64,000 nt of DNA from Lewinellaceae bacterium (GTDB lineage: Bacteria > Bacteroidota > Bacteroidia > Chitinophagales > Saprospiraceae): contig JAHELJ010000015.1 of assembly GCA_024644235.1 (NCBI GenBank), forward strand, positions 35,353 to 99,352. The letters are read 5' to 3'. The position numbers and the translations under genes were made by a program. Under the pieces are notes generated by a model that worked only from the letters and a program-made list of their open reading frames with translations, did no database searches and was not told the DNA's origin. The first letter of the stretch is position 1; every line of letters begins with the position of its first letter. Below, in pieces: positions 1-9,623 of the stretch.

Positions 1-1706
1 TTTCCAAGGATAGGACTTCCAATGAAGTTTCCACTACAGGGAATCTCACCCAACCTTCCCAAGCCATTAGTAGCCGAGTAATCCACTGTGAACACCTTAA
101 ACCCATCCTTCTCCAAGCGCTCGACCATGGAAAATCCTCCATCAAAGGCAGGCGTGTGCCAGCAATTAGTCGGATTATCGAACGTGCCATGGATAAGCAC
201 CACCGGAGGTGGATAAAAAACCATTTCCTGCTCAAAGTTTTTGGCACCTCCCTGATCGGTGAGAACAATGTCATAGGTCAGTTTGAACTTCTTGACGCCC
301 CCGGATGCATCTTCTTCTGTTTCGGACAAAATTTCTTCTGGAGGGGTGAAGAGCGCAAAACCAAAATGTTTGTTTCCGATTTGATGCGTAGTGTCGCCCC
401 ACACCATTTCGAATTGTCCAACTTCTTCGGGTAAAGTGAAAGAGATGTGATCCTTTTTCCCGGGAGCTTCAAAACGGATCAGTACCTCGGAAACATGATC
501 TAAGGCGATTCCATCGCGAGTAGCGGAAAGTTCCAATAAATCTTTGGGCTTCAGTTCGCGAATCTTGTTTGTTGGAAGCGGATTAAGAAAGCCACCGCTC
601 ACAAATTGTGGATTGGCATCCAAAATTTCTGCAACCACAGTGCCTTCGCAACGCTCTTTGGCCAGTTCTCTTAGATATTTGAAGCCATCGCTGCGGCCCA
701 TTTGCATAGGCAGAAAATCGAAATCATCATTGCCACGGAGGTTCCCAAATGGATAGTTGACTGATACGGGATAATAGCCGACCAGAGACAAATCTTCAAT
801 TCCAAAGTAATCAATGAACTGATTGTCACCAATCGTCTTTAACGACGAAGCGCCGGCAGGATACTCTTCATTGAATGCGGCACAGACTGAGGCACTGGCT
901 TCCGGAGGCAACCAATGATAAGTAAAAACACCTTCGATGAGAATTTCTGATACTCCCACCTGGTTTTCCACCCTTACTTTATAGTCACAATAGCAAGAGT
1001 TTTTTTCCTCAGTTTCTTCCATTCTTTCTTCGGCGATCAGAGCATCGGTTCCCTTCTCAACCGTCACGATACCAATGTCGGAGCTAAAAAAACGGTCCCG
1101 TACAAAGGTGAGTTTCTCCGGGCAATAGCGGGTCAATTGGCAGCCCTGCTCCACAGCCAATGGCAAAATGGTAGAGACACCTGTTTCCAATAAACCATTT
1201 AGGCCAGGTACTTCCTCCGCAAACCGATTGTCGTATCCGGCATATACCATCTTTACTTCCGGCAAGGTGTGATGCGTGAAATCGCCTTTGCTTGTGATCA
1301 GCTCGTAAAATTCAAAGAAAGCACTGCAGACGTTTGCTTCATTATCCGTCAATTGGTTCCAGGCAAAGACAAAGAAATCCGGTGTGATGATAAAGGCATC
1401 TGTTTCAACATTGCCGCTTTCATCGGTAATTTTTCCACGGGTGGAATAGCCGCACCTGCACTGATAGAAGATACCGTCTTCTCCCGAGCGTTCTACCCCC
1501 CATCGGTTGTTTCGTTCCATCCTGCTACCGGAAGGGATGAAATAGGTCTTTCCGTTATGCTCGTAGGTGAGATCTTGTGCGAGTTCAAAATTGTCTCCGC
1601 AAGGGCAATCGCTATGATCGTTAATCTGTGAAAACAGATCAATAATAGTATTGAATACAAGGAAAACACAAACTGTAGCAGCACGACTGGGAAGGAGCGT
1701 GTTCAT
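1..1706 (-). CDS. Secreted lipase-like alpha/beta hydrolase, partial (C-terminus outside window)
   Basis: The frame is open from the ATG at 1706 to the window edge (568 codons), so the stop lies outside. Residues 1-27 look like a signal peptide. The next 450 or so residues are cysteine-containing and acidic, and I do not recognise them. Near the edge (residues about 510-530) comes PPVVLIHGTFDNPTNCWHTP, which matches the oxyanion-hole strand of class 2 or triacylglycerol lipases. It is followed by a VFTVDYSATNG strand typical of that family. The nucleophile elbow and the rest of the catalytic triad are beyond the window. Inference: an exported esterase or lipase with a long N-terminal extension. 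The hydrolase fold is fairly secure, the substrate is unknown. Confidence 0.75.
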   Translation of the reverse strand, partial: MNTLLPSRAATVCVFLVFNTIIDLFSQINDHSDCPCGDNFELAQDLTYEHNGKTYFIPSGSRMERNNRWGVERSGEDGIFYQCRCGYSTRGKITDESGNVETDAFIITPDFFVFAWNQLTDNEANVCSAFFEFYELITSKGDFTHHTLPEVKMVYAGYDNRFAEEVPGLNGLLETGVSTILPLAVEQGCQLTRYCPEKLTFVRDRFFSSDIGIVTVEKGTDALIAEERMEETEEKNSCYCDYKVRVENQVGVSEILIEGVFTYHWLPPEASASVCAAFNEEYPAGASSLKTIGDNQFIDYFGIEDLSLVGYYPVSVNYPFGNLRGNDDFDFLPMQMGRSDGFKYLRELAKERCEGTVVAEILDANPQFVSGGFLNPLPTNKIRELKPKDLLELSATRDGIALDHVSEVLIRFEAPGKKDHISFTLPEEVGQFEMVWGDTTHQIGNKHFGFALFTPPEEILSETEEDASGGVKKFKLTYDIVLTDQGGAKNFEQEMVFYPPPVVLIHGTFDNPTNCWHTPAFDGGFSMVERLEKDGFKVFTVDYSATNGLGRLGEIPCSGNFIGSPILG

Positions 1707-1863
1707 TTGGCATCGGGTAGATCTGCTACTTGTAATTTAGAAAATTTGTCAGAAAATCTCGGTTTTCTGGTTATATACATCATTATTCTGTAATGTATAC
1801 GTGACAGACAGAGAAAATACCACGAATACATTTAATAATTTCGATCAAATAATAGATCAAACA

Positions 1864-2418
1864 ATGAACAAAGTTTTAAAACGAATCTTGATTGGAGTTG
1901 GGATCTTGGCAGTCATTCTATTTATTGCATCCCGCATTCTCATCAGTCAAACCAAAAAGGCCAGCCCTGAGGATTTGGTTACCTATACACAGGGCGATAA
2001 GAAGGTAGAGGTCTTTTATTGTCAGCCCAGTAAAAAAGGCCGGGAGATCTTTGGAGGTCTAGTGCCTTATGGTGAAGTATGGCGTACAGGTGCCAACGAA
2101 GCTTCCACATTCGAGATATCCCATGACATCATTGTAGAAGGTGAAAGCCTTCCCGCAGGGAAGTATACTTTGTGGACCATCCCAAATCCCAGTCAATGGA
2201 CTGTGATCTTTAATAGCAAGATGTACGGCTGGGGAGTTAATTTTAGCGAAGAAGCTCAACGCGAGGCAGAACATGATGCTTTAACTGTCGAGGTGCCGGT
2301 TCAACAGACAAGTAATGTAATAGAACTCTTTACGATCGAAGTGGATGAGAATCCATCTCTTGGAATGAGTCTGGCATGGGATCAGACCATGGTTAGGGTG
2401 CCTTTTAGTTGGAAGTGA
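1864..2418 (+). CDS. DUF2911 domain protein, membrane-anchored
   Basis: A 184-residue protein with one N-terminal membrane segment (about residues 7-26), followed by a periplasmic DUF2911 domain. The family signature GREIFGGLVPYGEVWRTGANE lies at about residues 59-79. The PAGKYTLWTIP and YGWGVNF stretches are also typical. DUF2911 proteins are common in Bacteroidota and have no established function. I chose the ATG at 1864. An in-frame GTG at 1801 would add 21 polar residues before the membrane segment and is less likely. The gene is divergent from the lipase-like gene and monocistronic. Family assignment is sure, role unknown. Confidence 0.88.
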   Translation: MNKVLKRILIGVGILAVILFIASRILISQTKKASPEDLVTYTQGDKKVEVFYCQPSKKGREIFGGLVPYGEVWRTGANEASTFEISHDIIVEGESLPAGKYTLWTIPNPSQWTVIFNSKMYGWGVNFSEEAQREAEHDALTVEVPVQQTSNVIELFTIEVDENPSLGMSLAWDQTMVRVPFSWK

Positions 2419-2722
2419 TTTTTAGAGTAGAAGGCCGAAGAGTCTAATGGTCTAAGGATCAACTTGCTATTCAGTGATAAGAGTTCAAACTATTGAATTA
2501 TTGGCGGTGACGCCAAAAAGACATCAGGGTCAGGAAGGTTGAAGCGGACTTTCAGCGTTTTTGACGGGGACGCCAAGAAACAACCAAGCAGGTCTAATGT
2601 CTGAAACTCATGTTCAGGAGGGATGCCGAGAAACTCACGTGTTTTCAAAGCCTTGGCAAGGAACGTAGAAAAAACAATGGGAGGTGAGGTCATGTGCCGA
2701 TACACCAACCAATTAATAAACA
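2419..2722. other. Gene-free stretch with a diverged three-copy motif
   Basis: No convincing gene in these 304 bases. Three related motifs are spaced about 60 nt apart: ttggcggtgacgccaaaaag at 2501-2520, ttgacggggacgccaagaaa at 2561-2580, and a weaker copy at about 2617-2634. The first forms a 6-bp hairpin TTGGCG-GTGA-CGCCAA with a GNRA-type loop. It may serve as 3' end structure for the two genes converging on this gap. The spacing is also compatible with relics of a 20-codon repeat on the minus strand. Confidence 0.35.
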
Positions 2723-5700
2723 CTAAATCTCCACATCTTCCTGCGTCCTCAAAAAAGCTACTAAATCAATTACTTCCTGATCACTCAGCGTTTGTAACAG
2801 ACCCTCGGGCATCATCGAGACCGGCATGGTTTCCTGCGATTGGATCTCTGATTTATTCAAGATCACATTGTCTTGACCTGCTACCCTCATAGTGATTTGT
2901 CGGTCGGTCTCTGAGGCAATGTTGCCGGCATGGGTGCGGCCGTCGCGGGTAGTGACTACCGTCATTAGATAATCATCTTGAATCTCTCCACTGGGATCGA
3001 GCATATTTGTGAGGATGTAATCCAGATTCGTCCGGTTGGAGCCAGTGAGGTCGGGCCCCAGGAGGCCCCCATCACCATACATCTGATGGCAGGCTCCGCA
3101 GCTACGCTTGAAGATTGCCTTGCCATTGGCAATGTCAGCCTTTAATACTGCTGCATCAGTCAGCAGTAACTTGTACCTTCTCATCTCAGCCTCCTTATCG
3201 ATGCCCAGGTCATCTATCGGACCCCACACTTCCACGAATCCATTACCGACTACCCGTCGTAGTTGTCTGGCCACATAAGCGGGCACATCTTTTCGCGGAA
3301 GCCACTCCTTCTTCAAGCCTTGGGTGATGAGCTGACCATAACTTGGCCGTGACGCCATCGCTTGAACCACTTCCAACTTTTCTTCGGGGCTGAAGGATTC
3401 ATACTTATTTAGCAAGGCTAGGCCTAGTTCATAATTGTCGTAAGCCGCAATTGCCCGGATTGCTTCTACCCTCACTTCTGGATTGTCCCATAGGGCAGTC
3501 AGATGGCTTTGCAGTTCTGGCCATTGCTTGCTGGCCAGGTTTCGAATTGCATTATTTTTTTCGTCAGCCGAAATGGATTGGTCCCCTATGTGAGCAAGGT
3601 ATCGATTAGCTGCTTCGCTATCGCCAAATTGTTGGGCAATTTCCAAGGCCAATTCACTGGTCTTACTATCCTTTGACAGATTACCGTAGATGGCTGCCCA
3701 GTTTGATGGTGGCTGAAGATCTGATCGACCCTCCAAGGCGTCTCGAATACCTTCAAGTAGTGATACTCTGCCTTGGGATTTCACCGAAATTGCGGTTATC
3801 GCTTTTTCAATATGATCGGCATCAACCACTCTCCTTGAAGCAAATCGGGTTACCAATGGAATCTGACTTGTACTCACTAGCTCAAGGGCTCGCTCGGGGT
3901 TGTCAGCAATCAATGGTTCAAAACCAAACCAGGTCATCAAAGGGATGTTGTGGTCGTCGGCATCTTCAGGATTTGAAAGAAGACCCTCCAACAATGACCA
4001 GCGATCTGCAAGATCAATTCTTTGCAAAGCAGCAGCCAGGTACAAGCGCACCACTGGAGACACATCTGTTCTGGCCATCTCGACAAATTTAGTTACGGTT
4101 TTTGGAGGCACATTAAAATCTTCTGCCAGGAGCTGAATAGCCCAGGCCCTGATATGTTGGTCAGGATCATCGAGGCAGCTGATCAGATCGTCGGGAGAAA
4201 AAACTCCGGTAGTATGTAGTGTCCATAATGCGCGCAAACGATAATCAGCATTTTCATGATTGTTGTAGATCTCTTTAAGTGCAGTGGTTGCTTCATCGGC
4301 TATCTGACCTTTCAAGGACCGGTTTTGCAGGATAAGCCTGGCCCTGCGGGCATGCCAGTTGCTCTGGCTCGTTTGTAAGTCAACCAGTGCATCATCTGAA
4401 AGGGTATTTAGGTCAGTGAAGCGACCTTCCCAATTCTCAGCCGATGATTCGTTTGGAGTAATCCGGAATACCCGACCCGTTTCTTTTTGCATCACACTGT
4501 TGCCGCAGATATCTGCATCGTGCCAATCCAAAACATATAAATCTCCAGCGGGACCGATTTCCATGCTAAAGCCGATCCACTGGGCATTATTTGCCAGCAC
4601 AAAATCTTCGCCATGCTGAGCTATGAAACCCGAGCCATTGGGGATCAAAATATCTGAGAGTACAGCATGCTCGTGAATGTTGGCCATGAATAAGCGGCCA
4701 TGTTGCTCGGGAGGAAAGGCATCCGATTGATAGATACGTGCTCCGCCATGTGCTGAGCGGTGACTGTGATCCACAATAGTCCGGATGTCCTTATAGACGT
4801 AAGGGTTAAAGTGTTGCCCCCCTTGACGGTGATAAATACCGCCTGGTATCACATGAAACAAATGCGGAATCACGCAGGCGGTGATGAAAAGTTGACCCTT
4901 CGAGTCATAGTCGATACCCCAGGGGTTGCTGAAGCCATGTGCCACTACTTCAAAACGGTCCTTGGTGGGATGATATCGCCAGACACCCCCGTTAATATCC
5001 ACCCCCTCTCCGGCTAGCACATCGGGAAAGGGATCTTTGTGTCCATACAACGTGCCTCGGCCATCTGGCTTGTGAATTTTCGAAGGAGTGGCAAAGCCTT
5101 CCAGTCCATAGAGCCAACCATCCGGACCCCAATGAAAACTATTCAGTGTCTCGTGGCGGTCACGAATACCCCAGCCGGTAAGCCGAATTTCAACGTCATC
5201 CATATCGGCCCGATCATCACCATCGCGGTCCGGAATGTACAGCAGGTTAGGAGGAGCACCCAGCCATAGCCCATCGAAGCCTACTGCGATCGCTGCTGGA
5301 AAAGGAATGCCCTCTACAAAAACTTTACGTTTATCAGCCTTGCCGTCTCTATCGGTATCTTCCAGGATGAGGATACGGCTATTGCCATCGTTAGAGAAGC
5401 CGGATTGTCTGTCTTCATAATCCCGGTTTTCGGCGATCCACATCCGGCCTTTGTCATCCCAACAGAATGCCATTGGTTGCGTGATCATGGGTTCGGATGC
5501 AAAGACATTTACCTGATAACCATCGGTAACAGTCATCTCTGCTACCGCCTCCTCCGAACTTAGAAATTTGGCCATTTTCCCTTCCTCCTGAGCAAGGCGC
5601 CACAGTTCAGTGGTTGTATAAAGCCCTTCTGCGCCTACATAGTCTTCCCAGAGATCAGTGATTTCAATGTCATTGAATTCACCCGTGTAGGCAATTATCC

Positions 5701-6628
5701 GATGACGAAAAATCTCCGACTCTCCTTTCGGAATATGCCAGTCTCCATCAATAGCCCGGCTAGGGCCGACACCCAGCTGTCCATCTACCCGCCAGCTGGT
5801 AGGGAAGTCTGCATTTTGGTTGTGGTCAAGGATGGCAATATTCCCCCAGTCCTCTCTGCCTTCAATTTCCATACCTACATTAACCCATTGGGCTTTTTTG
5901 CCCTCGGCCTGCTGGTTACGTTGGCGGGCGGTATTGACTGCATATCCTTTGATGCCGTCTTTCCAAGGCATACGGAGGAAGAGTCCGCCATAATCAAATT
6001 GATTAACTGTGAAATCCTCAATAGCCTTTCCCTCCCATTCCAGATCGATAAAGAACTTGCTATCCTGTTCATGAAGTGACCAAAGCATCATTTCTTCCAG
6101 CAATGGAGATCCATCCTCATCCAGCAGATGATAGACGGTACGCCACTCTACTTTCGCTCCTTTGGCGGTTACGATTTCAGAGCGAACCTTTTTCCAATGG
6201 GTGTCGCCATTGTTGTGAAAATAATCCCTTCCAATTTGTTCTTTTATGTTGGCTGGTTTTTCTGGCCGATAAAACCACTTCTTCAACGTGTCTTCTGGGG
6301 CGCCTGTGCCGTTCACCCGGGTAAACCCCCAATACAGGCCAGTTTGATGTTTATGGTGTCCGGGACTGTATTGCGTTAGTGAACCGTTACCGTCAGGAGA
6401 CATGATGGGATGCAGGTAAGGCCGCATGCTCAACTTTGCATTTTGCAGCAATACCGGTCTTACACCTCTCTCGCGGAACACCAAGATCTTTTCGCCGTTT
6501 TCTTCTTCCACCAGCTGGAAAGTAGAGGTCAATGATTGGACATTGGCCTTCTCTTGACAACTTGCCAGGGAAAGAATCATGAGCGCGAAGAGGGTGAAAT
6601 TCTTAGTGAAAATTTTAGTACTAGCCAT
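2723..6628 (-). CDS. DUF6807 / PVC-type dehydrogenase / HEAT / cytochrome c fusion lipoprotein
   Basis: A 1301-residue exported lipoprotein. Its lipobox LASC puts the acylated Cys at about residue 24 when the ATG at 6628 is used. A TTG 36 nt upstream would spoil the signal peptide. Order of domains: PmoA-like DUF6807 (about 40-335), a PVC-type membrane-bound dehydrogenase propeller of the glucose/sorbosone dehydrogenase kind (about 365-760, with NPWGIDYDSKGQLFIT and VLDWHDADICG), HEAT-like helical repeats (about 790-1090), and a C-terminal class I cytochrome c (CGACH, Cys1177/Cys1180/His1181, with MMPEGL as likely distal Met region). Known of the family: such proteins oxidise sugars or polyols and pass electrons to haem. 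Substrate is not visible. It stands alone, with no SusCD or sulfatase neighbours in the window. Confidence 0.88.
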   Translation of the reverse strand: MASTKIFTKNFTLFALMILSLASCQEKANVQSLTSTFQLVEEENGEKILVFRERGVRPVLLQNAKLSMRPYLHPIMSPDGNGSLTQYSPGHHKHQTGLYWGFTRVNGTGAPEDTLKKWFYRPEKPANIKEQIGRDYFHNNGDTHWKKVRSEIVTAKGAKVEWRTVYHLLDEDGSPLLEEMMLWSLHEQDSKFFIDLEWEGKAIEDFTVNQFDYGGLFLRMPWKDGIKGYAVNTARQRNQQAEGKKAQWVNVGMEIEGREDWGNIAILDHNQNADFPTSWRVDGQLGVGPSRAIDGDWHIPKGESEIFRHRIIAYTGEFNDIEITDLWEDYVGAEGLYTTTELWRLAQEEGKMAKFLSSEEAVAEMTVTDGYQVNVFASEPMITQPMAFCWDDKGRMWIAENRDYEDRQSGFSNDGNSRILILEDTDRDGKADKRKVFVEGIPFPAAIAVGFDGLWLGAPPNLLYIPDRDGDDRADMDDVEIRLTGWGIRDRHETLNSFHWGPDGWLYGLEGFATPSKIHKPDGRGTLYGHKDPFPDVLAGEGVDINGGVWRYHPTKDRFEVVAHGFSNPWGIDYDSKGQLFITACVIPHLFHVIPGGIYHRQGGQHFNPYVYKDIRTIVDHSHRSAHGGARIYQSDAFPPEQHGRLFMANIHEHAVLSDILIPNGSGFIAQHGEDFVLANNAQWIGFSMEIGPAGDLYVLDWHDADICGNSVMQKETGRVFRITPNESSAENWEGRFTDLNTLSDDALVDLQTSQSNWHARRARLILQNRSLKGQIADEATTALKEIYNNHENADYRLRALWTLHTTGVFSPDDLISCLDDPDQHIRAWAIQLLAEDFNVPPKTVTKFVEMARTDVSPVVRLYLAAALQRIDLADRWSLLEGLLSNPEDADDHNIPLMTWFGFEPLIADNPERALELVSTSQIPLVTRFASRRVVDADHIEKAITAISVKSQGRVSLLEGIRDALEGRSDLQPPSNWAAIYGNLSKDSKTSELALEIAQQFGDSEAANRYLAHIGDQSISADEKNNAIRNLASKQWPELQSHLTALWDNPEVRVEAIRAIAAYDNYELGLALLNKYESFSPEEKLEVVQAMASRPSYGQLITQGLKKEWLPRKDVPAYVARQLRRVVGNGFVEVWGPIDDLGIDKEAEMRRYKLLLTDAAVLKADIANGKAIFKRSCGACHQMYGDGGLLGPDLTGSNRTNLDYILTNMLDPSGEIQDDYLMTVVTTRDGRTHAGNIASETDRQITMRVAGQDNVILNKSEIQSQETMPVSMMPEGLLQTLSDQEVIDLVAFLRTQEDVEI

Positions 6629-6698
6629 GCTAACAAGTTCTTGGTAATTTAAAACAAAACCCAAATGAGCACACCTGGGCTTCCAATTTATGTTTCTA

Positions 6699-7367
6699 CT
6701 AAGTCATACCTTCAGAAAGCTGGTTGATGTCGGGATTGTAAAGAATCTTTTTTGCCATCGGTGATTTTAGAACAGCCATCATCGCCTGTCCTAGTTTTGT
6801 TGTTGTCGTCACATTTTTCGAAAGCTTGAATAATGGAAAAAAAGGTCGCATGATCACATAAGAGATATTGTACCAGCTGGTTTTTGATTTAATTCCTTTT
6901 TCGGGGAGGATGACTCCTGGTCGAAAGGCATAAGCATCTTTAAATCCTTTCTGAAAAATCATGTTTTCCGTTTTCCCTTTCACCCGAGCCCACATTGCCC
7001 TTCCTTTCTCGGTGCTGTCAGTTCCTACACCTGATACATAGATGAAAACAGAATTGGGATTAAGATCTTGTAAAAGATCAGCAAAAACTTTGGTGGTTTC
7101 ATAGGTAATCAGATTGTAGGAAGTCTCGTCCTTACCCAGTGCCGATGTACCCATGCAGTAAAGACAGGCATCGTAGCCGGCCAGATCATCTTTGACCGTT
7201 GCGATATTCAAGAATTCAGGGACCAAGATCTCTTTCAACTTTGGGTGCTGAAGATCCAATGAGCTACGATTAATAATTAGGACACGGTCTATGTCGGAGC
7301 TTTCAAGGCATTCAAGCAAAACGCCTTTACCGACCATACCTGTAGAACCGGTAATGATGACTTTCAT
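6699..7367 (-). CDS. NAD(P)-binding SDR-type protein (atypical short-chain dehydrogenase)
   Basis: A 222-residue Rossmann protein. The dinucleotide-binding motif GSTGMVGKG is at residues 7-15, and CLYCMGTSALGKDETSY and VFIYVSGVGTDSTEKG follow at the usual spacings. It resembles the NAD(P)-binding epimerase-like group (HTATIP2/YwnB type), whose substrates are mostly unknown. The catalytic YxxxK of classical SDRs is not evident, which fits the atypical group. It starts at ATG 7367 and sits 6 nt downstream of the hydrolase gene on the same strand, so the two are probably cotranscribed. Confidence 0.82.
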   Translation of the reverse strand: MKVIITGSTGMVGKGVLLECLESSDIDRVLIINRSSLDLQHPKLKEILVPEFLNIATVKDDLAGYDACLYCMGTSALGKDETSYNLITYETTKVFADLLQDLNPNSVFIYVSGVGTDSTEKGRAMWARVKGKTENMIFQKGFKDAYAFRPGVILPEKGIKSKTSWYNISYVIMRPFFPLFKLSKNVTTTTKLGQAMMAVLKSPMAKKILYNPDINQLSEGMT

Positions 7368-7373
7368 GTTTCT

Positions 7374-8795
7374 TCATTTGTTATCGTGATAGATATTTAA
7401 ACAGCCAGGGTCTAGTTCGTCAAGCGGTTTGTCCAGAAAGGAAATCATCACTTCAGCTTTGCATTCGAAATTTCCCCCACCATGACCTCCTTCGTCCAAG
7501 ATGAAGAGGTGAGAATTGATCAAATCTCTTTTGAAGATACGACCATTTTCAGGAGGTGTGACTGGATCATACTGGTTGACTGTAATGAGTGATGGAACAG
7601 TAGACGGTTTGAATTTCTTATCATCATCTGGCATCGTTGCATCATGCCAGTCTTCCATTGATCTATACATTGCATCGAAAAAACCTAATCTGGCCGGCAG
7701 CAGCGGCAGGATTCGATATACGGAATCTATTTCTTCATCAGTGATTTTGGGATTAAACATTTCATATCTCTCCACCGAAAGCCACATGGAGAAATTCAGA
7801 AAAGATGCAAAGTTGTTTTCTTGCGCAATCACCTGCCTCAGAGTCGGCCCACCTCCTGTTTTCAGCTCCATGATTAAAGGTGGAGCCGTTGTCCTTGAAT
7901 CGGCAGCATAAAGTTTTCGCCTCAGGAGATAGACGGCATCCTGTGCATTCATAGCAAATGGTTTTCCATCGAAAGCAAATTCGATCGGATTTTCATCAAT
8001 CATCGCCATAGCCTGCAGATAATTATTCTTTAGATCGGGATATTCATTTTGGCAATCATTATCCTCTGCGCAAAAATCAAATAGTCGTTCCAAAGCCAGC
8101 GAATAACTATGAAGGCGGTCGATCAGCATGTCACCCTCCATTGGATTGGGTGAGTTGAAAATGACTGCATGGAGATATTCGGGGAACATTTCGATCACTA
8201 TCCTTCCCAGCCGAGTGCCATATGATGAACTGTAAATGCTATAACGATCATAGCCAAGTTGTTGCATCAGCACACCAACGTCACGAGCGTTTTGGAATGA
8301 ATTATAATGCTCCAGCCTGATGCCCTTTTCTTGACAGATTTGCCGGTAAGTGGTCAACAATTCTTGGATCCGGGCATATTCCTGCTCTTCATCAGCATCA
8401 GCTGCAATGAGTTCGATATGCTCAGCCTCTATGCTTGGAAGTCCCGACGAGAATCCAATTCCCCGCTGATCAAAAAGAATGATGTCCCGTTTTTCTCTAA
8501 AGGGGTGGTTTGACCAATATTCAATATTATTCGCTGACAGTTGCCGACCGCCTGGGCCACCAGAAAGATGGATCACAGGATAATTTACTTCACCCGAAGT
8601 TGTCCTAATAATTGTATAGCGAATTTGAATCTGACGGGCATTCGGATCATGGTGATTTTCCGGCACTGTGATCTCACCGCACTCGATTTGACCTGATAAC
8701 GATAATCCCTCTAAGAAATCACAAGGGACTTGTGATATTGAGCGAATGGGCAACGATATGACCAGACACATCATTAGTAGGAGCAAGCGATTCAT
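7374..8795 (-). CDS. Secreted alpha/beta hydrolase, prolyl/tripeptidyl aminopeptidase-like
   Basis: A 473-residue protein with a signal peptide (residues 1-21) and an S33-type hydrolase fold. The HLSGGPGG oxyanion loop is at residues 77-83 and DQRGIGFS at 109-116. The nucleophile elbow reads SSSYG (Ser191). The usual form is GGSYG, so both preceding glycines are replaced by serine. The acid is probably Asp in NQYDPVTPPENG and the base His in GGHGGG, as in TAP-like C-terminal domains. Known members release N-terminal residues from peptides. The exact peptidase specificity is inference. It is the first gene of a likely two-gene unit with the SDR gene. Confidence 0.85.
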   Translation of the reverse strand: MNRLLLLMMCLVISLPIRSISQVPCDFLEGLSLSGQIECGEITVPENHHDPNARQIQIRYTIIRTTSGEVNYPVIHLSGGPGGRQLSANNIEYWSNHPFREKRDIILFDQRGIGFSSGLPSIEAEHIELIAADADEEQEYARIQELLTTYRQICQEKGIRLEHYNSFQNARDVGVLMQQLGYDRYSIYSSSYGTRLGRIVIEMFPEYLHAVIFNSPNPMEGDMLIDRLHSYSLALERLFDFCAEDNDCQNEYPDLKNNYLQAMAMIDENPIEFAFDGKPFAMNAQDAVYLLRRKLYAADSRTTAPPLIMELKTGGGPTLRQVIAQENNFASFLNFSMWLSVERYEMFNPKITDEEIDSVYRILPLLPARLGFFDAMYRSMEDWHDATMPDDDKKFKPSTVPSLITVNQYDPVTPPENGRIFKRDLINSHLFILDEGGHGGGNFECKAEVMISFLDKPLDELDPGCLNIYHDNK

Positions 8796-8992
8796 GGCAA
8801 AAAGTTAGAAATTCTAAGGTAAGAAGGTTTGAATCACCTAGAAGTTTGGAAATTGCTTGATCGTCAGTTTTGTTTATAGCATATAGACAAATTCCAAGAT
8901 ACCCTTGAGACTCAGTTTTTACCTCTGACTTAGTCTTGTTTTCGCGTCAAGATAATTAAGAAACAAGATCTCTCCATTCTAGTAAACGACTT

Positions 8993-9620
8993 ATGGACAA
9001 ATATCAAACTCAAACACCAGAATCCCAATCCCAGATGACAGCTACTCAGGCTTTGACGCAGGTGAAAGAAGGCAATGAACGATTTGTAAAACAAATGGGA
9101 TTTGATCGAGATCGGCAACAAGAGGTCAAATTGACATCGACTGATCAACATCCTTATGCAGCCATTGTGAGTTGCATCGATTCCAGAATCCCGACGGAGC
9201 TCGTTTTTGACCAAGGCATTGGAGATGTTTTCAATGCCCAAATTGCTGGCAACTTTGTCAATGAGGACATTCTCGGTAGTCGGGAGTTTGCATGTAAGTT
9301 GGCAGGATCTAAGCTAATCGTTGTCATGGGCCATACGTCCTGCGGGGCAGTAAAGGGTGCCTGTGATGGTGCAAAGTTGGTCAACCTCACTCAAATGCTT
9401 GACAAGATCAAACCCGCTGTGGACGCTACTGAGACAAGACCAGGCGAAGATCGCAGTTCTGCCAATCTCCAATTTGTGGATCGTGTAGCGAAGCAAAATG
9501 TCCATTGAAAACATCAAAGAAGATAGTGCAGTACTGAAAGAGATGCATAGGAAGAATGAGATCGATATTGTGGGGGCCATCTATGACACCAAAACTGGTG
9601 TCGTCGAATTCTTGGATTAG
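8993..9620 (+). pseudogene. Beta-class carbonic anhydrase, split by a frameshift
   Basis: Beta-carbonic anhydrases interconvert CO2 and bicarbonate with a zinc bound by two Cys and one His. Those ligands are present: Cys61 in CIDSR (with Asp63 and Arg65), His114 and Cys117 in HTSCGAV. The frame starting at ATG 8993 stops at 9508 after AKQNVH. The expected C-terminal 40 residues, beginning SIENIKEDSAVLKEM and ending GVVEFLD, continue in the +1 frame from 9498 to 9620. Joined, the product would have the usual length of about 211 residues. Residues for catalysis are all in the first fragment, but the lost C-terminal helix and strand normally complete the fold. It is either a recent pseudogene or a sequencing error. 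Confidence 0.85.
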
Positions 9621-9623
9621 TTC

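Noticed and set aside
1269..1631. 120-residue plus-strand frame
   Set aside because: Lies fully inside the open minus-strand lipase-like gene, which has a signal peptide and a real domain.
2490..2723. 77-residue minus-strand frame after the fused dehydrogenase gene
   Set aside because: It needs a GTG overlapping the upstream stop, has repetitive FLASP-like content explained by the DNA motif, and no recognisable family.
9491..9510. Programmed ribosomal frameshift in the carbonic anhydrase gene
   Set aside because: No slippery heptamer followed by a structure; the family is not known to need a shift, and the pattern fits loss of a tandem repeat unit better.
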